Shown piece after piece: positions 24,633 to 32,834 of a stretch of DNA of 44,561 nt (the first letter of the stretch is position 1; each line of letters begins with the position of its first letter). A program made the translations under genes and the position numbers. The DNA lies in contig URTM01000023.1 of the NCBI GenBank assembly GCA_900550865.1, forward strand, positions 1 to 44,561. The letters run 5' to 3'. The stretch comes from an uncultured Dorea sp. (GTDB lineage: Bacteria > Bacillota > Clostridia > Lachnospirales > Lachnospiraceae). The notes beneath the pieces were generated by a model that was not told the origin of the DNA, did not search any database, and worked only from the letters and a program-made list of their open reading frames with translations.

Positions 24633-25373
24633 ATGAGACCCCTTGAGACATTTATCGAACAACGCAAAGAACGCTTCGTCAGAAACAGCCTGATGTCTGA
24701 CGAATTTCTGGATTTTGTTAATAAAAATATGAAACCTATAGAGAAACAGATGTCCTATTATCAATGTGCCATCATGGAAGTGGAGACGAAATTCAAAGTA
24801 TTGAATGAACAGTATTCTCTGGAATATGACCGCAATCCGATTGAGGATATCAAATCTCGTGTCAAATCCATGGAAAGTCTGATCAAAAAGATACGTAAAA
24901 AGGATATACCGCTCACCCTTTCTTCTATTGAAGAAAATATCCATGATATTGCCGGTGTCCGTGTCATCTGTTCTTTTCCGGATGATATCTATATGCTCGC
25001 AGACTGCCTGCTTTCTCAGGATGACATCACACTTCTTGAGAAAAAGGATTATATCAAGAATCCGAAACCGGGTGGATACCGCAGTCTTCATCTGATCGTC
25101 AGTGTACCAATCTTTTTACAGGACGGAAAACGTAACATGACTGTAGAAGTGCAGCTTCGTACGATTGCCATGGATTTCTGGGCAAGTCTGGAACATAAGC
25201 TGCGCTACAAAAAAGATATCCCGGCTGACAAGGTCAAATATCTGGAAGATGAGATGCTTGCCTGTGCACAGATCAGTGCCGATCTGGATATGCGGATGCA
25301 GAATGTCCGTGATGTAATTGCTGAGAATGCCACACCGGATGAGCGTCCTTCCTTATTGGAAGAAATATTATAA
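24633..25373 (+). CDS. Small alarmone synthetase ((p)ppGpp synthetase, RelQ/RelP type)
   Basis: The 246-residue protein contains only the RelA/SpoT synthetase domain. It has DIAGVRVICSFPDDIYMLADCL, the substrate-binding GGYRSLHLIV and VEVQLRTIAMDFWASLEHKLRYK. No hydrolase, TGS or ACT domain is present. It transfers pyrophosphate from ATP to GDP or GTP, usually under transcriptional control. AAAGGAGAAAGG precedes the ATG. It stands alone and ends at a long hairpin. I cannot separate RelP from RelQ by eye. Confidence 0.93.
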   Translation: MRPLETFIEQRKERFVRNSLMSDEFLDFVNKNMKPIEKQMSYYQCAIMEVETKFKVLNEQYSLEYDRNPIEDIKSRVKSMESLIKKIRKKDIPLTLSSIEENIHDIAGVRVICSFPDDIYMLADCLLSQDDITLLEKKDYIKNPKPGGYRSLHLIVSVPIFLQDGKRNMTVEVQLRTIAMDFWASLEHKLRYKKDIPADKVKYLEDEMLACAQISADLDMRMQNVRDVIAENATPDERPSLLEEIL

Positions 25374-25381
25374 AACTTATA

Positions 25382-25450
25382 GAAAGGACATACTGAAATC
25401 ATTTTTGCCACTATCCCGGCTGTATATGATTTCAATATGTCCTTTCATTT
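25382..25450 (+). terminator. Long-stem terminator after the alarmone synthetase gene
   Basis: GAAAGGACATACTGAAATCAT pairs with ATGATTTCAATATGTCCTTTC: a ~21-base stem with one mismatch and a 23-base loop, followed by ATTTTG. The stem is symmetrical enough to work in both directions. Confidence 0.75.
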
Positions 25451-25512
25451 TGCTATTTCAGACTCTTATATACAATACTATTATCTTTACAGAATTCCCT
25501 TTCAGCATTCCA

Positions 25513-25806
25513 TCACAGAAGATATTTTTCAATTGCTTTGGCAACTCCATCCTCATCATTTGATGCCGTGATATCATCTGCGGCAGCTTTTGCTTCCTCT
25601 ACCGCACTTCCATTACATGTAATCACATATGGAATATCTAGCTCATTCAACTGATCCCACGGGAGACTGGTATAATCCCTTCCCGATGCAAGAATAATCG
25701 TAACTCCTTTTTCCTGTGCCTGTTTCATTGCCAGGATCGATGACGGAAGAATCTTCCCATCCGTACTAAATAATGTACCATCTATATCTAAGAACAATAA
25801 TTTCAT
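25513..25806 (-). pseudogene. Internally deleted Cof-type HAD phosphatase gene
   Basis: The 97-residue frame begins like a Cof/YidA-type HAD phosphatase (MKLLFLDIDGTLFSTDGKILP..ASGRDY..YVITCNGS). It then jumps directly to the C-terminal end of that family (AVEEAKAAADDITASNDEDGVAKAIEKYLL). In full-length relatives (~265 residues) the latter follows a GN at the end of motif IV. About 170 residues, including the cap and the motif III lysine and motif IV aspartates, are missing in frame. The junction lies where NGSAV and GNAVEE look alike, which suggests deletion between short similar sequences. A catalytic phosphatase is unlikely. Confidence 0.75.
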
Positions 25807-25928
25807 CTTTTTAGCCTCTTCTTGAGAATATGGCCATGAAGTCTGGGAATCCTGTACTTCATGACCATACGCATTATCTCTTTTTATAATTAATGTTGCT
25901 TTATCATTAATGTCACTTTATATCCGCT

Positions 25929-26061
25929 TTATTTTACGCTGTATACATACGCTCCATAAGGCTTCAGTGTCATCTCATGTGCAAATGTCTCCGGCGCATC
26001 CGCATAGTTGCTGATCACCAGTCTGCTCTCTTCTGCCTGTACTTTGTCATCTACATGATAA
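25929..26061 (-). pseudogene. C-terminal remnant of a GH13 alpha-glucosidase
   Basis: The minus strand ending at a TAA (25929-25931) reads YHVDDKVQAEESRLVISNYA followed by DAPETFAHEMTLKPYGAYVYSVK. This is like the last ~40 residues of oligo-1,6-glucosidase or phosphotrehalase family proteins. No start or catalytic part is present; the frame runs upstream into the terminator of the next gene at about 26078. It is the debris of a deleted gene. The rest of the 25807-26122 gap holds a weak hairpin (GGCCATGAAGT / ACTTCATGACC type) and no gene. Confidence 0.65.
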
Positions 26062-26077
26062 GTTTGGAAAATGCAAC

Positions 26078-26117
26078 AAAAAAGCACTGTGAAATTTGGT
26101 AATATTTCACAACGCTT
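26078..26117 (-). terminator. Terminator of the DUF1294-DUF1287 gene
   Basis: On the minus strand TGTGAAATATTACCAAATTTCACA is flanked by AAAGC/GCTTT and followed by TTTTTT, five bases past the stop codon. Confidence 0.85.
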
Positions 26118-26122
26118 TACTA

Positions 26123-26992
26123 CTACGATATTCTAAAGTGACCGACAATATCCGTCCTGTCCTGCAGGATATCTTCTTCATAATTCTTCTGATACGGATC
26201 ATTGTGATGGATCACATACGGTACGCCTTCCGCATTCCGTCTGTCAGAAATCACTCCGATATGATTCTTAAACACTACAATATCGCCGCCCTGCCATTGT
26301 TCTATATCATTCACATCCGTGGTCAGGCTGATCGCTGTATGTTCAAAATATATTTTCAGGTTCTTTACTCTTCGGAAATCAATATTTTTATCCGGCTGAT
26401 CGATATCATAATCTTTTGGATTCTTTCTGATATCTTCATCTACCAGTTCCCGCAGATCATATCCGCTTTTCTTAAGCGCATATCCGACAACATCTGTGCA
26501 GACACCATATCTGTCATTCGGATAACCGGTCTTATAATATCTGCTCTTGTAAACCGGGCGCTTCTTCACGTAAGCCAGTGCATTCTTCAAAATATCGGTC
26601 TGATCATCCGTACCGTCACCATCTTTATCTACACTGCTATGATACGATGTAATCTCTGTGCCACTATATTCATTCTTTGGCCGGTCTGTCTTCGTCAGTC
26701 CTACCACATCACGTTCTGCCAGAAATCCGCCAAGGGTCAGCCAGATGATAATAGCGATCGGAACTAATATCCGGAATTTCATCTTTCTTGTCTTATGATG
26801 AAATGCGATCATCCCTGCAAATGCTCCAAATGCTCCGCCCGCAAATGCAATGCCAAGCAAGGTTGCCTCTGGAATTCTCCACTGATGCCGTACCGCCTTT
26901 GTCTTATCCAGTCCATATAATAAAAAAGCAACAATATTTACTACTATCAGATAATACGATATCGGTGTTGCCGCCGTAAGTAATTTTGCCAT
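26123..26992 (-). CDS. DUF1294-DUF1287 fusion protein
   Basis: The 289-residue protein begins with a DUF1294-like membrane part (about 1-95, three hydrophobic segments; LYGLDKTKAVRHQWRIPEATLLGIAFAGGAFGAF). An extracellular DUF1287 domain follows (about 125-289), with a likely catalytic cysteine in RYGVCTDVVGYAL, a later GDIVVFKNHIGVISDRRN and VIHHN. DUF1287 is related to NlpC/P60-like cysteine peptidases, so action on cell-wall peptides is possible but not shown. The two domains are usually separate proteins. It is monocistronic. Confidence 0.8.
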   Translation of the reverse strand: MAKLLTAATPISYYLIVVNIVAFLLYGLDKTKAVRHQWRIPEATLLGIAFAGGAFGAFAGMIAFHHKTRKMKFRILVPIAIIIWLTLGGFLAERDVVGLTKTDRPKNEYSGTEITSYHSSVDKDGDGTDDQTDILKNALAYVKKRPVYKSRYYKTGYPNDRYGVCTDVVGYALKKSGYDLRELVDEDIRKNPKDYDIDQPDKNIDFRRVKNLKIYFEHTAISLTTDVNDIEQWQGGDIVVFKNHIGVISDRRNAEGVPYVIHHNDPYQKNYEEDILQDRTDIVGHFRIS

Positions 26993-27082
26993 CTTCCGCT
27001 CCCCTCCTTCGTATCTCCATTGTATCTTACCTTTGCTTCGCTTTCAATTAGAAAACGGATATAATTGTAAACTTGTAAAGAA

Positions 27083-27754
27083 TCAATCCACATCCAATAT
27101 CCGGAAATGATTCCGCTTCACTTCGATCAGCCCGTCTTTCTGCATTTTTCCCAATTCATTTGACATTGCCGAACGGTCCACGCCCAGATAATCGGCAAGC
27201 TGCTGCCTGTTATACGGAATATCGAACTCTTCTTTTCCACTCTCCATTGCCTGATAAGACAGATAAGACAGCAAACGCCCCCGGATTGTCTTCGACGAAG
27301 TGTGAAAGATACGTCTGGACAGACTCAGATTCTTCTGTGCCGATATCGCAAGCAGGTTCTGCACCAGATTCTGATGAAATTCACACGCATTCGGACACAC
27401 TTTTAATATCTTTCTCACATCCAGGAATAATACTTCACAGTCCGACATCGCAATTACATTAACCATCAGCTTCTCATCGAGTGCACAGGCATATGTCTCT
27501 GCAAAGATCTGCCCTTCTTTTACATAATCCAGGACACTTCTGTTCCCCCAGATATCATCGTTTTCGATCAGGGCATTTCCTTTTAACATAACACCGATCG
27601 ATGAGACTGTATCCCCGGTATGATAAATAATCTCGTCTTTCTGATATTTCTTTTTCTTGGCACTCAGACAATTCAACATAGAAGATACTTCTTCTTCCGT
27701 CGCTCCGGAAAATATTTTCGTCTTTGTTAATGCTTTTAAATTTACGCCTTCCAT
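27083..27754 (-). CDS. Crp/Fnr-family transcription regulator
   Basis: The 223-residue protein has an N-terminal cyclic-nucleotide-binding-like domain (KDEIIYHTGDTVSSIGVMLKGNALIENDD). The C-terminal winged helix reads RGRLLSYLSYQAMESGKEEFDIPYNRQQLADYLGVDRSAMSNELGKMQKDGLIEV. No N-terminal cysteine cluster of the Fnr kind is present; C28 and the cysteines in the middle are scattered. It lies 12 bases after an AEC-family permease gene on the same strand, so it is probably co-transcribed with it. The effector is unknown. Confidence 0.9.
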   Translation of the reverse strand: MEGVNLKALTKTKIFSGATEEEVSSMLNCLSAKKKKYQKDEIIYHTGDTVSSIGVMLKGNALIENDDIWGNRSVLDYVKEGQIFAETYACALDEKLMVNVIAMSDCEVLFLDVRKILKVCPNACEFHQNLVQNLLAISAQKNLSLSRRIFHTSSKTIRGRLLSYLSYQAMESGKEEFDIPYNRQQLADYLGVDRSAMSNELGKMQKDGLIEVKRNHFRILDVD

Positions 27755-27766
27755 CTCTACTCCCCT

Positions 27767-28699
27767 CTACATCACGGTCTGATACAAGAGCACCATGAGT
27801 GGCATTGTCACAATGGATAACAATGTCGTCATAACATTGATCGCACTGGCATATTTCGAATCATTTCCATACACCTGACACATCTGCGTGATCGTTGAAG
27901 CAGACGGTGTGATCACCGCAAGGAATACAATCAACAGTAATTTCTTTCCATCCGGATGCATATTCACAAGTCCGCTTATCTTTAAAATTGCCAATGATAT
28001 CACTGGTATCACGACCAGTCTCAGAAATGAAATAAAATACACTTTTACATTTTCGAATATATTCCTAAGATTCATCTCCGCGATCAGCATTCCCGTTACG
28101 ATCATACTCGCCGGACCGATCATACTGCCCACAGAACTCAATGCCTGATCTACGATTTCCGGCAGTCTGATCTTTGTAAAGAATAATACGACTCCTGCAA
28201 ATACCGAAATCATATTTACATTAAAGACAATCTTTTTCCAGTCCCACTTTCCTTCCCGGCTGATCATATTCTTGCCATGCGTCCACAAAAATACCAGTTG
28301 GACACTCATGAACACACAACCGTATAATACCCATTCCTTTCCCAGAATAAAAGTCACCAGCGGTACGATCAGATTGCCCGAATTCGAATAATAGATGGAT
28401 GTTGCCTCTACTTCATTTAATTTCAATACCTTTCCGGCACCCCACACTGCTGCCAGTAATATAACCTGTAATAATACCGATGCGGCAAATACCAGCAAAA
28501 GTTCCTTCACCTTTTCACTTGTATAATCCACCTGAAATGCATTAATGATCACACATGGGATGACAAGATATAATACAATTTTAGAAATAACCTTACTGTC
28601 CTCCCCCTTTAATAATCCGGTCTTTACAATGATATATCCCATCAGGATCATAAGGAACAATTCTACGATCTGTTCCATTAAAAGTATACTGATTTCCAT
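27767..28699 (-). CDS. AEC (auxin efflux carrier) family permease
   Basis: The 310-residue membrane protein has ten hydrophobic helices in two five-helix halves. Typical features are LFLMILMGYIIVKTGLLKGEDSKVISKIVLYLVIPCVIINAF near the start, SIYYSNSGNLIVPLV in the middle and AVITPSASTITQMCQVYGNDSKYASAINVMTTLLSIVTMPLMV at the end. Bacterial members transport malate, malonate or other dicarboxylates, or unknown solutes. It is encoded just before a Crp-type regulator. Confidence 0.9.
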   Translation of the reverse strand: MEISILLMEQIVELFLMILMGYIIVKTGLLKGEDSKVISKIVLYLVIPCVIINAFQVDYTSEKVKELLLVFAASVLLQVILLAAVWGAGKVLKLNEVEATSIYYSNSGNLIVPLVTFILGKEWVLYGCVFMSVQLVFLWTHGKNMISREGKWDWKKIVFNVNMISVFAGVVLFFTKIRLPEIVDQALSSVGSMIGPASMIVTGMLIAEMNLRNIFENVKVYFISFLRLVVIPVISLAILKISGLVNMHPDGKKLLLIVFLAVITPSASTITQMCQVYGNDSKYASAINVMTTLLSIVTMPLMVLLYQTVM

Positions 28700-28830
28700 A
28701 ATAATCTCTCTTTCCTTTTACAGTCCTACCGAAAATCATATACACTTTCCTGTTGATTGTCAATCTCGCAAAAGCCTGCCATTCTTCTATTAACTATACT
28801 TATATTGACATGTTATTTATCATTCATATA

Positions 28831-28859
28831 TTGCTTCCTTCTATCTATAAGGCTATAAT
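28831..28859 (+). promoter_or_regulatory. Promoter of the HAD phosphatase gene
   Basis: TTGCTT (28831-28836), 17 bases, TATAAT (28854-28859), about 50 bases before the ATG. Confidence 0.7.
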
Positions 28860-28909
28860 AGTATTTATAATATAAAACAGGCAGTGAAAAATACAGGGAG
28901 GAACTTGAG

Positions 28910-29503
28910 ATGAAATACAAGAATATTATTTTTGACTTTGGAAATGTAATCGGAAAATTTAAAGGAGACTATATCCTTGGAAAATTTGCTTCTACACCGG
29001 AAGATTATGATATTCTTGCTGATGCCATCTTCAAAAACTGGGCAGCTTTAGATGCCGGAACCATCGACTATGACCAGAATGCCAAAGACACGATTGCAGA
29101 ACTTCCGGATCGTCTGAAAGATACTGCCCGCGATTTCTTCGAGAACTGGTTCCAATATGTCGATCCGCTTCCTGAGACATGGGAGTTCATCAGAGAGTTA
29201 AAAGCCCGTGGCGTTCCGATCTACCTGCTTTCCAACGCCTCCACCCGATTTGCGGAACGTGCACTGGAAGATCATCCGATCCTGAAAGAATTCGATGGCA
29301 TCGTCTTCTCCGCACCACTTAAGATGGCAAAACCGGGACATGACATCTATTATCACCTGTTCAATGCATACGACCTTCTGCCAGGGGAATGCTTCTTTAT
29401 CGATGATACAGCGGAAAATGTGATCGCAAGTGAAGAACTTGGAATGGAGAGCATCTTATTTACGGGTGATATTGAAGCCGTTAAGAGAGCAATTGAATTT
29501 TAA
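28910..29503 (+). CDS. HAD-IA family phosphatase (YihX-like)
   Basis: The 197-residue protein has HAD motif I as IIFDFGNVIG, motif II as IYLLSNAS, the motif III lysine in KMAKPGHDIY and motif IV in CFFIDDTAENV. The second aspartate of the usual DxD is replaced by glycine (DFGN), as in YihX-type sugar-phosphate phosphatases and their relatives. The substrate is probably a small phosphorylated metabolite. GGGAGGAAC precedes the ATG. It stands alone with its own promoter. Eleven bases past the stop, repeat copy C begins. Confidence 0.9.
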   Translation: MKYKNIIFDFGNVIGKFKGDYILGKFASTPEDYDILADAIFKNWAALDAGTIDYDQNAKDTIAELPDRLKDTARDFFENWFQYVDPLPETWEFIRELKARGVPIYLLSNASTRFAERALEDHPILKEFDGIVFSAPLKMAKPGHDIYYHLFNAYDLLPGECFFIDDTAENVIASEELGMESILFTGDIEAVKRAIEF

Positions 29504-29513
29504 TGCAGAGAAC

Positions 29514-29556
29514 TTGCCACCGGCAACTACTCTTGCATACTTTGGTATATAAAAAA
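29514..29556. repeat. Dispersed ~43-bp intergenic repeat, copy C
   Basis: TTGCCACCGGCAACTACTCT then TGCATACTTTGGTATAT and an A tract, very close to copy B. A CCGGCATATTTCAGCCG hairpin follows, so the minus strand reads hairpin then T6 as in copies A and B. Here, however, no minus-strand gene ends nearby. Confidence 0.7.
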
Positions 29557-29604
29557 TCCCGGCATATTTCAGCCGTAAAAATATTCCTAAAACATCTTAA
29601 CTGC

Positions 29605-29691
29605 AATGCCTGTTCCAGTCAAGAAAATCACCTGTTATTTCCTGCCAGATGCCATGTTTTTGAAAAAATACTTGATTTTGAGACAGGCATT
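29605..29691. repeat. Imperfect inverted repeat downstream of the HAD gene
   Basis: AATGCCTGT (29605-29613) pairs with ACAGGCATT (29683-29691), and inside them TCAAGAAAATCA partly pairs with TTGATTTTGAG. It forms an ~87-base hairpin with no clear T run. The 332-base gap 29504-29835 otherwise holds repeat copy C and the direct repeats at 29748. Confidence 0.4.
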
Positions 29692-29747
29692 ATGTATAAT
29701 CCATATTCGGACAAAAACATAAGATGATTTTGGTTTAATTGGAAACG

Positions 29748-29785
29748 ACACAAGTGTATGCTTGATTAACGAACAACACAAGTGT
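29748..29785. promoter_or_regulatory. Two ACACAAGTGT direct repeats, 28 bp apart
   Basis: ACACAAGTGT at 29748-29757 and again at 29776-29785, each nearly palindromic. They lie 50-90 bases before the DUF2798 gene. The outer bases (GACAC..GTGTC) plus the following T6 could also form a terminator-like hairpin. Either a regulator-binding pair or an attenuator is possible. Confidence 0.45.
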
Positions 29786-29835
29786 CTTTTTTGTACCCAT
29801 TTTTAAACATTTCATAAAAAAGGAGAACAAAAATT

Positions 29836-30324
29836 ATGCCAAAAACTTTATTTCAAAATGTTATTTTCACACTGATGATGTCTTTTCTGATGGTTTACAT
29901 CATGATCTGTTACAATATCTGCCTGAACGTGGGAGGAATGAGTAACGATGTATTCCTGATGGCTTTCGGCGAACTGAAAATCATGTGGCCGGTTGCCTTT
30001 GTTCTGGAATTTGTTTTCGTTGACAAACTCGCACATATGCTTGCCTTCCGTATCGTTACACCACAGGACAGACCAATCTTCATCACTCTTGCAATCTCTT
30101 CCATGATCGTATGCATTATGTGTCCTTGCATGAGTCTTGTTGCAACGATTCTGTTCAAGAACGCAGGAAGTAATGTGATCGCTATCTGGTGTCAGACAAC
30201 ATTCATGAACTTCCCGGTTGCTCTCTTCTGGCAGATCTTCTACTGCGGACCATTCATCCGTCTGATCTTCAGAAAGATGTTCCCTGAGAAGGAAAATGTT
30301 GCCGCTTCTGCTTTAACCGAATAA
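29836..30324 (+). CDS. DUF2798 family membrane protein
   Basis: The 162-residue protein has four hydrophobic segments in two repeats, each beginning with a pattern like FTLMMSFLMVYIMICYNICLN and ending in FPVALFWQIFYCGPFIRLIF. This fits the DUF2798 family, whose function is unknown. AAAAGGAGAAC precedes the ATG. The 3' end overlaps the convergent Nramp gene by 12 bases. Confidence 0.8.
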   Translation: MPKTLFQNVIFTLMMSFLMVYIMICYNICLNVGGMSNDVFLMAFGELKIMWPVAFVLEFVFVDKLAHMLAFRIVTPQDRPIFITLAISSMIVCIMCPCMSLVATILFKNAGSNVIAIWCQTTFMNFPVALFWQIFYCGPFIRLIFRKMFPEKENVAASALTE

Positions 30325-31557
30325 AAGCAATGCTATATTCAGCCCTGTTACAATCACAGCAATTCCCAGAAGCAAAAAATTCAAACGTCTGCTGTTCACA
30401 TATTTCCCCATCACCTTTTTCGAAGAGGTCAGATATATCTGTGTGAAAATTGTAACCGGAAGCTGGACAGCAAGCAGCATCTGGGAATATACCAGACCTT
30501 CGAATGGCTGGCTGATAAACAGGATGATAACCACTGCCGGAATCATCGTCAGCAGGACTCCTCTTTTGGTTTCCTTTGTCTTAATATCATATGGCTGGTT
30601 AAAGATTCCGGAAAATATCGTTCCACCGGCCATTCCTGCAGTGATACTGGATGAGATACCCGCCAGCAAAAGTGCCAGTGCGAAGACAACCGTCGCCGCA
30701 TTCCCCAACAAAGGCGACAGCATCTTTCCCGCAACAGCCAGATCATCAACCTGTTTTCCGCTTCCATTCTGATAAAGCGTCGCCGCTGCCATCAGGATCA
30801 TGGCACTGTTGATCGCCCAGCCTATGATCATGGAAAATAGAGTATCTTTAAATTCATATGTCAACTGCTGCTCGATCACCTCATCATCTTCCAGATTCCA
30901 CTGCCTGCTCTGTATGATCTCCGAATGCAAAAACAGATTATGCGGCATCACTACCGCACCTAATACACTTAAGATCACCGGCATACTTCCCGATGGAAAC
31001 GAAGGTTTCACCCATCCGACCGCGGCTGCTCCCCAGTCGATCTTCGCAATCCCAATTTCGAATAAGAAAGAAAATCCAATCAATGATACAAATAATATGA
31101 TCAGTTTTTCAATTCTCTTATATGCATTCGTAAATGCACAGAATAATACCAGCACCAGGATCAGCATACTTCCCAGTCTGACCGGTATATGGAACAGCAT
31201 CTGTAATGCGATCGCACCACCAAGTATCTCTGCCATCGCCGTTGCTATTGCTGCAAGCATTGCCGTCAGAAGTATGAGGTCTTTTAACAGCCTTGGCATA
31301 TATCTGCTTGCCGCCTCTGAAAGGCAAAGTCCTGTTGCAATTCCCAGATGTGCGGCATTATGCTGCAGTACGATCAGCATAAATGTAGATAATGTCACCA
31401 TCCATAATAACTCATATCCGAAACCCGACCCTGCCGCAATATTCGATGCCCAGTTTCCCGGATCAATGAATCCAACCGTTACCAGAAGTCCCGGTCCCAG
31501 ATAACGCAGGAAATTTAAAGTTTTATTTTTTGACGGATTTTTTAAACATTTATTCAT
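30313..31557 (-). CDS. Nramp-family divalent metal transporter (MntH-like)
   Basis: The 414-residue transporter has about 11 hydrophobic helices. Helix 1 carries the metal-binding VGFIDPGNWASNI and helix 6 carries GAVVMPHNLFLHSE. The retained methionine in MPH favours Mn2+/Fe2+ over the Mg2+-type relatives that lack it. It uses the proton gradient to import metal. A TTGACA/TAGAAT promoter overlaps a 32-base palindrome upstream. AAAAGGAG precedes the ATG. Confidence 0.9.
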   Translation of the reverse strand: MNKCLKNPSKNKTLNFLRYLGPGLLVTVGFIDPGNWASNIAAGSGFGYELLWMVTLSTFMLIVLQHNAAHLGIATGLCLSEAASRYMPRLLKDLILLTAMLAAIATAMAEILGGAIALQMLFHIPVRLGSMLILVLVLFCAFTNAYKRIEKLIILFVSLIGFSFLFEIGIAKIDWGAAAVGWVKPSFPSGSMPVILSVLGAVVMPHNLFLHSEIIQSRQWNLEDDEVIEQQLTYEFKDTLFSMIIGWAINSAMILMAAATLYQNGSGKQVDDLAVAGKMLSPLLGNAATVVFALALLLAGISSSITAGMAGGTIFSGIFNQPYDIKTKETKRGVLLTMIPAVVIILFISQPFEGLVYSQMLLAVQLPVTIFTQIYLTSSKKVMGKYVNSRRLNFLLLGIAVIVTGLNIALLLFG

Positions 31558-31588
31558 ATATGAAAGAACTCCTTTTGGTATAAATGAA

Positions 31589-31620
31589 GAATCCTGGTTA
31601 GTCTTATCTAACTAGGATTC
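31589..31620. promoter_or_regulatory. Palindrome over the Nramp promoter (candidate metalloregulator operator)
   Basis: GAATCCTGGTTAG-TCTTAT-CTAACTAGGATTC has 12 of 13 bases matched on each side. It overlaps the -10 and start region of the Nramp promoter. The inner GTTAG..CTAAC resembles half-sites of DtxR/MntR-type repressors. Metal-dependent repression is inferred. Confidence 0.6.
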
Positions 31621-31645
31621 TACTAAACGCATTTGTTCTTGTCAA
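31617..31645 (-). promoter_or_regulatory. Promoter of the Nramp transporter gene
   Basis: TTGACA (31640-31645), 17 bases, TAGAAT (31617-31622), about 60 bases before the ATG. The -10 shares bases with the palindrome. Confidence 0.8.
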
Positions 31646-31718
31646 TTCATTATATGAATATCTTTTCTCAATTATACCTGTCCTGCAGGCTTTCTTCTGT
31701 TTCTATCTCTACCCTTTC

Positions 31719-32834
31719 TCATTCTCTGAGACCTGTGTCTGATAATCTCTCATCAATCCGCAGATCCGCCAGAAGCTTGATCCCAAGTGCCAGTCCCCAA
31801 TATAAATTCATATTCATGGCAAAGGAAAATCCTTCCAATATCAGCTTCCACATTTTAGAATTTATATAACGGATCTGTTTTCCATGCGCCAGGTCTTTCA
31901 GGCATCTTCTTGCAAGTTCATCTTTTTTATATTTCTTCAGTAATGTTATCACTGCTTTCAGAGACTTTTTCTTCTCAACATACTCCATTTTTGCATCAAA
32001 AAATGCTGCAAATGCAATCGTATACCGTACCATTCCCAAATAGGCAGCGTTCCTGCTTTTCTTTACTTCTGCTTCCGTTCTATGTGCGATCTTCAGCCAG
32101 CATTCACAGGAATCCGGTTTGTATTGGTAAGATATAGACTCTTCATTGCTTCTATATACATAACCTGTATCATTGATAAATGCATAGCGTGCCTGTTTTA
32201 TGTAACATTCCATATTGAACAGCTTGTCTTCCGCATAGGAACAATTATAAAACTGTATTTTCTGTCTTTTCAGAAAAGATGCCCTGTACGCTCTTCCCCA
32301 GACATAAGAAAGCGTTCCTGTTGAAAAGAATCCCTGAAAACGGAATTCTTCCGATTCCCTGTCTTCTTTTGAAAATGTCTCATGGCCCGCTGCCGGAAGC
32401 AGCTTTCCATCCCATAACCGCTCATAATTTCCGATTACAATATCCGCATTTTCTTTTTCCAACGCATTTATCCATTTTTTTATAATATCAGGATTCTTCA
32501 GGTAATCATCCGCATCCAGAAATATAATATATTCTCCTTCCGCTTCTTCCATTCCTCTGTTTCTTGCACATGCACATCCGGCTTTTTTTTCTTCATATAC
32601 ATGAATATTTTCATACTTCTTTTCATAGTTTCTGCAGATATCCATGCTATGATCACCGGACATATTCTCCACAAGAAGTATTTCCATCGGCTGATAGCTC
32701 TGCCCGATCACACTGTCGATCGCTTCTGCCAGATATTTTTCTGCATTATATACAGGAATAATTACCGATGCTTTCTTCTCAGCCCTAATATTTTCTCTAC
32801 AATCTTTTTCAGAAGTTTCCATAATTCTTTCCAT
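31719..32834 (-). CDS. GT2-family glycosyltransferase
   Basis: The 371-residue protein has a GT-A fold start (KASVIIPVYNAEKYLAEAIDSVIGQSYQPMEILLVENMSGD). The metal/sugar-nucleotide site is in GEYIIFLDADDYLKNPD. The C-terminal ~150 residues are helical and variable, as in capsule and exopolysaccharide transferases. Its start lies inside the flippase gene: 73 bases of overlap from the first ATG, 61 from the next in-frame ATG at 32822, and no later start fits before the conserved VIIPVYN. It is the last gene of the TetR-flippase-GT2 unit. Confidence 0.9.
   Translation of the reverse strand: MERIMETSEKDCRENIRAEKKASVIIPVYNAEKYLAEAIDSVIGQSYQPMEILLVENMSGDHSMDICRNYEKKYENIHVYEEKKAGCACARNRGMEEAEGEYIIFLDADDYLKNPDIIKKWINALEKENADIVIGNYERLWDGKLLPAAGHETFSKEDRESEEFRFQGFFSTGTLSYVWGRAYRASFLKRQKIQFYNCSYAEDKLFNMECYIKQARYAFINDTGYVYRSNEESISYQYKPDSCECWLKIAHRTEAEVKKSRNAAYLGMVRYTIAFAAFFDAKMEYVEKKKSLKAVITLLKKYKKDELARRCLKDLAHGKQIRYINSKMWKLILEGFSFAMNMNLYWGLALGIKLLADLRIDERLSDTGLRE

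Noticed and set aside
24480..25091. 203-residue minus-strand frame opposite the alarmone synthetase
   Set aside because: It is antisense to a clear RelA/SpoT-type gene and has no recognisable domain or ribosome site.
26096..26767. 223-residue plus-strand frame opposite the DUF1294-DUF1287 gene
   Set aside because: Shadow of the real minus-strand gene; starts inside that gene's terminator.
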